From Caulobacteraceae bacterium (GTDB lineage: Bacteria; Pseudomonadota; Alphaproteobacteria; Caulobacterales; Caulobacteraceae), in contig JAUJMO010000001.1 in assembly GCA_030446805.1 (NCBI GenBank), positions 194,138 through 258,137 of the forward strand: 64,000 bases of DNA. Reading direction: 5' to 3'. Shown here piece by piece: positions 58,456 through 64,000 of the stretch. The notes below the pieces were generated by a model. That model had not been told where the DNA came from and searched no databases. It was given only the letters and a program-made list of their open reading frames with translations. A program made the translations under genes and the position numbers. The first letter of the stretch is position 1, and every line of letters begins with the position of its first letter.

Positions 58456-59966
58456 CACTGGGATCCCGTCTCGACGCCGGACTGCCCGGCCTGGCCCAGC
58501 TCGAAGTCCGAGCGGGGCTGGAAGGCGCGGTTGCGCCGGTCATAGGTGAGCGCGCCGTCCACATAGACCTGCTCGGCCTGGGCGTAGACGCTGAAGGGGT
58601 CGCGGCTCCAGAGCACCACGTCCGCCATCTTGCCGGGCGCCAGACTGCCGGTCCGGTCGCCCACGCCGACCGCCTTGGCGGGGTTGAGCGTGATCCACTG
58701 GATGGCTTCCGCCTTGCTGATGTTCATGCCCGCCCGATTGCCGGCGGACAGGGCCGCCGCGGTCTCCTGGTTCAGGCGCTGGATGATGTTGGCGTCGTCC
58801 GAGTGGATGACCGCACAGGCGCCCGCCTTGTGCAGGATGGGGGCGTTCTCCTCGATGCCGTCGAAGGCCTCCAGCTTGAAGCCCCACCACCCCGCCCAGG
58901 TCGCCGAACAGATGCCTTCCCGTGCCAGCACCGGCGCGATCTTGTAGCTCTCCGAGGCGTGGTGGAACATGGCGATCTTGAAGCCGAACTCCCGGGCGAT
59001 ATCCATCATCACAGCCATTTCGTCGGCACGGTAGCAGTGGTTCTGGATGCTGATCTCGCCGTTCAGCACTCCGGCCAGAGTGTCCAGCTCCAGGTTCCGC
59101 TCCGGGGGATCGGGCTCCTTGGCCTTGCGGTCGCCCGCTTGCGCCTTGCGCTCATATTCGGCGTAGCTGTCGCGGTACTTGTCCCACTTGCGCGCATAGC
59201 CGGCCGCCGCGATCCAGGCCGTGCGGTAGCCGGCGACATTGCCCATGCGCGTGGCCGGCGAGGTGTTGCGGGCTCCGTAGACCCGCTTCGGGTTCTCGCC
59301 GCAGGCCATCTTCAGGCCCTGCGGGGCCCCGGGGAACTTCATCCCCTGATAGGTCGTCGCGGGCACGTTCTTGACCACCACGGTGCGCCCCCCGAACAGG
59401 TTGGCGCTGCCGGGCATGATGTGGAGGCTGGTGACCCCGCCCTCCCGAGCGCGATTGAACCCGGGGTCCTGAGGCCAGATGGAGTGCTCGGCCCAGACCT
59501 CGGCCGTGTTGGGCTGGGTGGCTTCATTGCCGTCCGACAAGGCCTGCACGCCCGGCGAGGCGTACACGCCCAGGTGGCTGTGGGCGTCGATCAGCCCGGG
59601 CGTGACCCAGCGCCCGGCTGCGTCGATCACCTGCGCCCCGGCCGGGGGGGTGACGCCTGCGCCCACGGCGGCGATCTTGCCGTCCGCCATGACCACCGTG
59701 CCGCCTCGGATCTCCCGGCCGTCGCCGGTCAGGATGTTGGCGTTGATGATGGCTGTGGGACGGGAGGGCAGGGGACGGTATGTCGAGGGGAACACGGTCC
59801 CGCTCGCCTGGGCGTCCAGCCCGGCGCGCAACGGCTTGGGCGCGGCGGCCGGCCCGCCCGCATCCGCTTCGGGCCCGCGCGTTCCGGCGCCGGTGGAGGC
59901 GCACCCCGAGAGCAGAAGGGCGGCCGCCGCCGCCAAGAACGATGAGCTTCGGACCAACACCAGCAA
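58455..59966 (-). CDS. Exported amidohydrolase-family lipoprotein
   Basis: 503 residues with a lipoprotein signal ending LLLSGC (C22). Amidohydrolase fold with the metal-binding histidines in VTPGLIDAHSHLGVY, later ligand regions in AMFHHASESYKIAPV and VIHSDDANIIQRL, and the closing LNPAKAVGVGDRTGSLAPGKMADVVLWSRDP. Resembles imidazolonepropionase-like or dipeptidase-like amidohydrolases that act outside the cytoplasm. Substrate unknown. Coupled to the following gene (GTGATG). Confidence 0.87.
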   Translation of the reverse strand: MLVLVRSSSFLAAAAALLLSGCASTGAGTRGPEADAGGPAAAPKPLRAGLDAQASGTVFPSTYRPLPSRPTAIINANILTGDGREIRGGTVVMADGKIAAVGAGVTPPAGAQVIDAAGRWVTPGLIDAHSHLGVYASPGVQALSDGNEATQPNTAEVWAEHSIWPQDPGFNRAREGGVTSLHIMPGSANLFGGRTVVVKNVPATTYQGMKFPGAPQGLKMACGENPKRVYGARNTSPATRMGNVAGYRTAWIAAAGYARKWDKYRDSYAEYERKAQAGDRKAKEPDPPERNLELDTLAGVLNGEISIQNHCYRADEMAVMMDIAREFGFKIAMFHHASESYKIAPVLAREGICSATWAGWWGFKLEAFDGIEENAPILHKAGACAVIHSDDANIIQRLNQETAAALSAGNRAGMNISKAEAIQWITLNPAKAVGVGDRTGSLAPGKMADVVLWSRDPFSVYAQAEQVYVDGALTYDRRNRAFQPRSDFELGQAGQSGVETGSQ

Positions 59967-60125
59967 ACCTCGCGCCTGATCCCTCGTGCTTAGAACCTCC
60001 GGCTCGGCCGCGTCCAGTGAGTGCGGCGCCCCTTGCGTGATTTCCTTGTCGATCCCCGTCCGGAGGGCCTGGCTTCAGGCCTGCGAGCTTGCGCGGCAGG
60101 TAAGCGCCAACGTAAGCGGGCGTCC

Positions 60126-62723
60126 ATGGCGGATGCACGGGAGGCCTTGGACCATCTTTCGCCGGAGGCGATCGATGCGCTCGAGCTCGGCGTGGTGCAG
60201 CTTGACCCCCAGGGCCGGATCCTTCTCTGGAACCGGGCGCAGGCCGGCTTGTCCGGCGTGGCCTGGGCCGACGCCCTCGGGCGCAACTTCTTTCGCGACG
60301 TCGCGCCCGAGACGCATCGGCCCGAATTTCATGGCCGCTTCCTCGAAGGCGTGCGGCGGGGAGACCTGGACGAGGCGTTCCGCTTTACGCTCAGCGGCGG
60401 TCCTCGGCCGACGCACGTGGCCGTGCGAATGTTCGAAGCCCGAGCGCCCGGCCGCCACTGGATCACAGTCCAGCCCCTGAGCTGGCCGGAGCCTCGAGGT
60501 CGTGGCGGCGCCGCCCACGCTGTGAGCCGCCGCGCCCTGGCCGAGGGCGACCTGGACATCGACGTCTGCGCTCGCGAGCCAATCCACATCCCAGGCGCGG
60601 TCCAACCGCATGCCGCCTTGCTCGCCTTCGACGCCGGAACGCGTCGGGCGGTTGTGTGCAGCGCCAATGCGGCGGACATTCTGGGGTGGGGGACCGAAGC
60701 TTTTCTTGGCCGACCCATTGAGGCGGTGTTGCCGGCCGATCTCGTCTCCAGGATCGACGCCGCAGCGGCCGCCGGGCGTCTCTCAGCCTCCGTCCCGCTC
60801 CGGTGCGAAACCGCCATCGGCAAAGACCATGTCCCCTTTGTCGCCCTGGCCCATGCCCGGGGCGACCGCTGGATCATCGAGCTGGAGCCTGCGCCGATCC
60901 GCGGAGAGGACTTCGGCGCACCGAGCCTCAGCGTCCTTACGCAGGCCCTAACCCAGATTCGGGGAGCCCCTGACCTTGCCAGCTCCGCTTCCCGGGCGGC
61001 GGAGCTGATCCGCGAGGTGACCGCGTTCGAGCGGGTCATCATCTATCGTTTCGATCGCGACTGGAACGGGGAAGCCATCGCAGAGGCGCGCGATTCCGAC
61101 GCCTACGACAGCCTGCTGGGGCTCCGGTTTCCGGCGTCCGATATCCCCGCCCAGGCTCGGGCCTTGTACGTGGAGGCGCCGTCGCGTTTCGTGATGGACC
61201 GCGACTACGTTCCCGCGCCCCTGATCGGCGACCCGGAAGCCGGCAACGCGCCCCTGGACCTGACTTTCGCCGCCGCCCGCAGCCTCTCGCCGATCCACCT
61301 GGAATATCAACGGAACCTGGGCGTGAACGGCTCCATGTCCGCCTCGATCGTGGTGGACGGCCGCCTCTGGGGTCTCGTCATCGGCCACCATCGCCGTCCG
61401 CATTATCTCGCGCCCGACACACGGGCGGCGGCCTCTTCGCTGTCCGAAGCGCTGGGCATGCGCATCGGCAAGCTCACCATGACGCAACGCTGGCACGAGC
61501 AGGAGCGGCGCATGGGTGTCGAGACCGCCCTGCTGGAGCGCATGGCCGGCGCGGACGACCTCGCCGAGGCGCTCCTCGGGGGCCGCCCCACTCTCCTCGA
61601 TCTCTTTGACGCAACCGGCGCGGCCATTGTGGACGGCGACACGGCGACGGTGGCCGGGGTCACGCCTCCGCCCGAAGCCGTGCTGGAGCTGGCGACCTGG
61701 CTGACGGCGGCTCAGCCCGGGCGCGCGGCGGCTTACGAACAGCTGTCGCGGGACTTCCCTGGGGCCGAACGTTACCGCGCGGAGGCCAGCGGCCTGCTGG
61801 CCGCGTTCACCGCCGACGATCGCGGGCGTCTGCTCCTTTGGTTCAAGCCGGAGGAGGTGAGCACGGTCGCCTGGGGCGGCGACCCCAACAAAGTCGTGCT
61901 GGTGGAGGCCGGCGCCGCGGGCGTCCTGCCGCGGCGCAGCTTCGAACGCTGGGTCGAGGAGCGGCGGGGCGCCTCCACGCCCTGGCCGGAGTGGCAGGCC
62001 AAGGTCGCGGCCAGGATCGCCGGCGCCGTTGAGGCCGTGGCTCTGCGCCAGAACCGCCGCATTGCGGCGCTCAAGCTGCAGCAAGACGCCTTGGTGGTCG
62101 CCCTGGCGGACAAGGAGAGCCTGCTGGCGCAGAAGGATCTGCTCACGCGCGAGATCGACCACCGGGTCAAGAACTCGCTCCAGATCGTGGGCTCGTTCGT
62201 GCAGATGCAGGCCCGGCTGGCCAAGGATCCGGCCTCTCGCGAGGCTTTCGGTGAGACCTATGGGCGGGTGATGAGCGTAGCTCGCATCCACGACGCCCTG
62301 TACCGTTCAGAGGATGTGGGCGACGTCGACGTCGGCCAGGCGATCGAGTCGCTGTGTCGCGACCTGGCCGGCATGGCGGGCGAAGGCCAGACGCTCGAGG
62401 TGAAGACCGCGCCAGGCATCCGGCTGCCCTACCAACAGGCCCTGGCGTTCTCACTGATCGCCACGGAGCTGGTCACCAACGCCTTGAAATACGCTTATGC
62501 GCCGGAAGAGCCGGGGGCCGTGGAGGTGGACCTGCGCGCCCAGCCCGACCGAAACGTCTGCCTCACCGTCTCCGACCATGGCCGCGGCCTCCCGGACGAC
62601 TGGGCCAGCGGCGCGCGCCAAAGCGGGCTCGGCATGAAACTGATCCGCGCCATGCTGAGCCAGGTCGACGGCGAGATGCGGGTGGAGAACGGCCCGGGCG
62701 CCCGGTTCGTGGTGTGCGCCTGA
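60126..62723 (+). CDS. PYP-phytochrome hybrid sensor histidine kinase (Ppr-like)
   Basis: 865 residues. Residues about 10-118 align without gaps to photoactive yellow protein (LGRNFFRDVAPETHRPEF against GKNFFKDVAPCTDSPEF), but the chromophore cysteine is E62, and PYP Tyr42 and Glu46 are W35 and Q39. Then a bacteriophytochrome core: bilin cysteine C148 (VCAREPIHIPG), GAF domain with PASDIPAQAR (D339), H391 (SPIHLEY) and H421, PHY domain with the tongue motif LPRRSF (602-606) and WGG. The output is a HisKA_2/HWE-type kinase with phospho-acceptor H679 in EIDHRVKNSLQIV, N785 in ELVTNALKYAY and GLGMKLI. Likely cytosolic red/far-red sensor. No response regulator adjoins. ATG at 60126; the frame opens at 60021. 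Confidence 0.9.
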   Translation: MADAREALDHLSPEAIDALELGVVQLDPQGRILLWNRAQAGLSGVAWADALGRNFFRDVAPETHRPEFHGRFLEGVRRGDLDEAFRFTLSGGPRPTHVAVRMFEARAPGRHWITVQPLSWPEPRGRGGAAHAVSRRALAEGDLDIDVCAREPIHIPGAVQPHAALLAFDAGTRRAVVCSANAADILGWGTEAFLGRPIEAVLPADLVSRIDAAAAAGRLSASVPLRCETAIGKDHVPFVALAHARGDRWIIELEPAPIRGEDFGAPSLSVLTQALTQIRGAPDLASSASRAAELIREVTAFERVIIYRFDRDWNGEAIAEARDSDAYDSLLGLRFPASDIPAQARALYVEAPSRFVMDRDYVPAPLIGDPEAGNAPLDLTFAAARSLSPIHLEYQRNLGVNGSMSASIVVDGRLWGLVIGHHRRPHYLAPDTRAAASSLSEALGMRIGKLTMTQRWHEQERRMGVETALLERMAGADDLAEALLGGRPTLLDLFDATGAAIVDGDTATVAGVTPPPEAVLELATWLTAAQPGRAAAYEQLSRDFPGAERYRAEASGLLAAFTADDRGRLLLWFKPEEVSTVAWGGDPNKVVLVEAGAAGVLPRRSFERWVEERRGASTPWPEWQAKVAARIAGAVEAVALRQNRRIAALKLQQDALVVALADKESLLAQKDLLTREIDHRVKNSLQIVGSFVQMQARLAKDPASREAFGETYGRVMSVARIHDALYRSEDVGDVDVGQAIESLCRDLAGMAGEGQTLEVKTAPGIRLPYQQALAFSLIATELVTNALKYAYAPEEPGAVEVDLRAQPDRNVCLTVSDHGRGLPDDWASGARQSGLGMKLIRAMLSQVDGEMRVENGPGARFVVCA

Positions 62724-63253
62724 CCGGTAGGTCCCTTCGCCTGACGCTTCGGGCCGCCACCCGGGATGCGCACGAGCGCGTGGACCGGGGCTTCGCGCGA
62801 TTCGACTTGGCGCGACCAGACGACTACCAGGCCTTTCTCCAGGCGCACGCCCGCGCGCTGCTGCCTCTCGAGACCGCTCTGGAAGGCGCCGGCGCCCAGG
62901 CCCTCCTACCCGACTGGCCCGAGCGCCGACGCGCCCCCGCCTTGATCGCCGATCTCCAGGAGCTTGGCGCAGGGCCGCCGCCTCCGCCCGCCGAACCGCC
63001 GAGGGTTGGTGGGGCCGCCCAAGTCTGGGGCGTGCTCTATGCGCTGGAGGGGTCGCGCCTAGGGGGCAGGGTTCTGGCCCGAACCACGCGTGGTCCCGAT
63101 CGCTATCTCGCCCACGGCGAGGGGCGTCGTTTTTGGCCGGAGTTCCTGAGCGCCCTCGAGGCCTCCGGGGCGGACCCGGCCGGGGCGGCGGCCGGCGCCT
63201 GCCTGGTCTTCGCCCGTTTCGAGGCCGCGCTCGATCCGCCTCAGCTGGAATAG
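62714..63253 (+). CDS. bphO: Heme oxygenase of the BphO type
   Basis: 179 residues. Proximal heme ligand H20 in [13 protein letters not shown] and the distal-helix stretch [16 protein letters not shown] (GSxLGG) are those of bacterial heme oxygenases. It would open heme to biliverdin, the chromophore for the phytochrome encoded just upstream. The GTG at 62714 overlaps the kinase gene by 10 nt, so the two are translated together. The 3' end overlaps glnA on the other strand by 13 nt. Confidence 0.88.
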   Translation: MRLTGRSLRLTLRAATRDAHERVDRGFARFDLARPDDYQAFLQAHARALLPLETALEGAGAQALLPDWPERRRAPALIADLQELGAGPPPPPAEPPRVGGAAQVWGVLYALEGSRLGGRVLARTTRGPDRYLAHGEGRRFWPEFLSALEASGADPAGAAAGACLVFARFEAALDPPQLE

Positions 63254-64000
63254 TAGAGGTCGAACTCCACCGGGTGCGGATGCAGCTGCAGCCGGGCGAC
63301 CTCCTCCATCTTGAGCTCGATAAAGGCGTCGATGAAGTCGTCGTCCATCACGCCGCCCTTCTTGAGAAAGGTCCGATCCTTGTCCAGGCTCTGCAGCGCC
63401 TCCCGCAGCGAGCCGCACACCTCCGGCACCTTGGTCCGCTCGCGCGGCGGCAGGTCGTAAAGGTTCTTGTCCAGAGCGGCGCCTGGGTCGATGCGGTTCT
63501 CGATCCCGTCCAGCCCCGCCATCAGGAGCGCCGTAAAGGTCAGGTGGGGCGAGCCCATGGCGTCGGGGAAGCGCACCTCGATCCGCTTGGCCTTGGGGCT
63601 GGTCACATAGGGGATGCGCACCGACGCCGAGCGATTGCGCGCCGAGTAGGCCAGCTTAACGGGCGCCTCATAGCCCGGCACCAGCCGCTTGTAGCTGTTG
63701 GTCGTCGAGTTCGCGAAGGCGTTGATCGCCTTGGCGTGGCGGATGATCCCGCCGATGTACCACAGGCACATCTCCGAGAGCCCCGCGTAGCGGTCCCCCG
63801 CGAATAGCGGCTGCCCCCCCTTCCAGATCGACTGGTGGCAGTGCATGCCCGAGCCGTTGTCGCCGAACATGGGCTTGGCCATGAAGGTCGCGCTCTTGCC
63901 GTATGCCGCGGCCACGTTCTGAACCACGTATTTGTACAGCATCATCCGGTCGGCCATGGTGAGCAGGTCGCTGAACTTCAGCCCCAGCTCGTGCTGGGCG
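63241..64000 (-). CDS. glnA: Glutamine synthetase type I, C-terminal part
   Basis: The gene runs off the right edge, so only the last 252 or so residues are seen. Present are [17 protein letters not shown] (catalytic metal and ammonia site), [32 protein letters not shown], and the adenylylation tyrosine in [10 protein letters not shown], which shows a GlnE-regulated GSI-beta enzyme. It joins ammonia and glutamate using ATP. The frame continues without a stop to base 64000; the ATG at 63957 is internal. Confidence 0.95.
   Translation of the reverse strand, partial: AQHELGLKFSDLLTMADRMMLYKYVVQNVAAAYGKSATFMAKPMFGDNGSGMHCHQSIWKGGQPLFAGDRYAGLSEMCLWYIGGIIRHAKAINAFANSTTNSYKRLVPGYEAPVKLAYSARNRSASVRIPYVTSPKAKRIEVRFPDAMGSPHLTFTALLMAGLDGIENRIDPGAALDKNLYDLPPRERTKVPEVCGSLREALQSLDKDRTFLKKGGVMDDDFIDAFIELKMEEVARLQLHPHPVEFDLYYSS

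Noticed and set aside
60021-60125. Upstream extension of the phytochrome kinase frame
   Set aside because: Homology begins at the ATG at 60126; the extension is basic low-complexity sequence overlapping the promoter region.

Overview
This 64 kb window is GC-rich (close to 70% in the spans I counted by eye) and almost entirely coding. It reads as chromosomal core DNA of an alphaproteobacterium, most likely of the order Caulobacterales (Caulobacter, Phenylobacterium or a relative). The reasons are an hdaA replication regulator beside ppk, a suf cluster opened by an IscR-type regulator, a DgcB-like diguanylate cyclase nearby, an NDUFA12 - mlaD - DUF2155 - aat - accC - accB - aroQ run, and many coupled starts (ATGA, GTGA, TGATG). 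I saw no tRNA, rRNA, CRISPR array, insertion sequence or prophage.

Layout. 0-0.8 kb: a VapBC toxin-antitoxin pair. 0.8-6.6 kb: fatty acid synthesis (fabD, fabG, acpP, fabF) followed by mltG and gmk; a rhomboid-protease pseudogene sits between fabD and fabG, and a row of four hairpins lies between acpP and fabF. 6.7-8.1 kb: a TPR plus GT-D-type glycosyltransferase gene. 8.2-16.1 kb (minus strand): lptF, lptG, lptD, surA, pdxA and rsmA, an outer-membrane assembly cluster. 16.3-19.2 kb: pepA, holC, an I78-type lipoprotein and ndk. 19.2-26.4 kb: purM-purN, rnd, and hdaA-ppk-ppx. 26.5-31 kb: aspS, then a looser stretch with a GNAT enzyme, a TetR fragment without its DNA-binding domain, and two exported pentapeptide-repeat proteins. 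31-38 kb: the NDUFA12 to aroQ block, thiS-thiG and tyrS. 38-40.5 kb: a DOMON-like protein, a NamZ-like muramidase and an alpha/beta hydrolase with an altered nucleophile position.

40.6-48.5 kb is a complete suf (Fe-S assembly) operon: iscR-like regulator, NifS/IscS-type desulfurase, sufB, two unrecognised low-GC genes, sufC, an unrecognised small gene, sufD, sufS, sufT and sufA. 48.4-59.97 kb holds plsC, a TfoX-like gene, a glycosyltransferase, an enoyl-CoA hydratase, a diguanylate cyclase, a DEAD-box helicase, a Crp/Fnr regulator, parE and two coupled exported amidohydrolases. 60.1-63.3 kb is a light-sensing cassette: a photoactive-yellow-protein/bacteriophytochrome hybrid histidine kinase followed by a translationally coupled heme oxygenase that would make its bilin. 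The window ends inside glnA.

The most striking object is the hybrid photoreceptor at 60126-62723. Its N-terminal domain aligns without gaps to photoactive yellow protein, but the cysteine that binds p-coumarate in PYP is a glutamate, while the bilin-binding cysteine of the phytochrome part is kept. Next in interest are the two foreign-looking genes inserted without breaking translational coupling between sufB and sufC, and the four-frameshift rhomboid relic between fabD and fabG.
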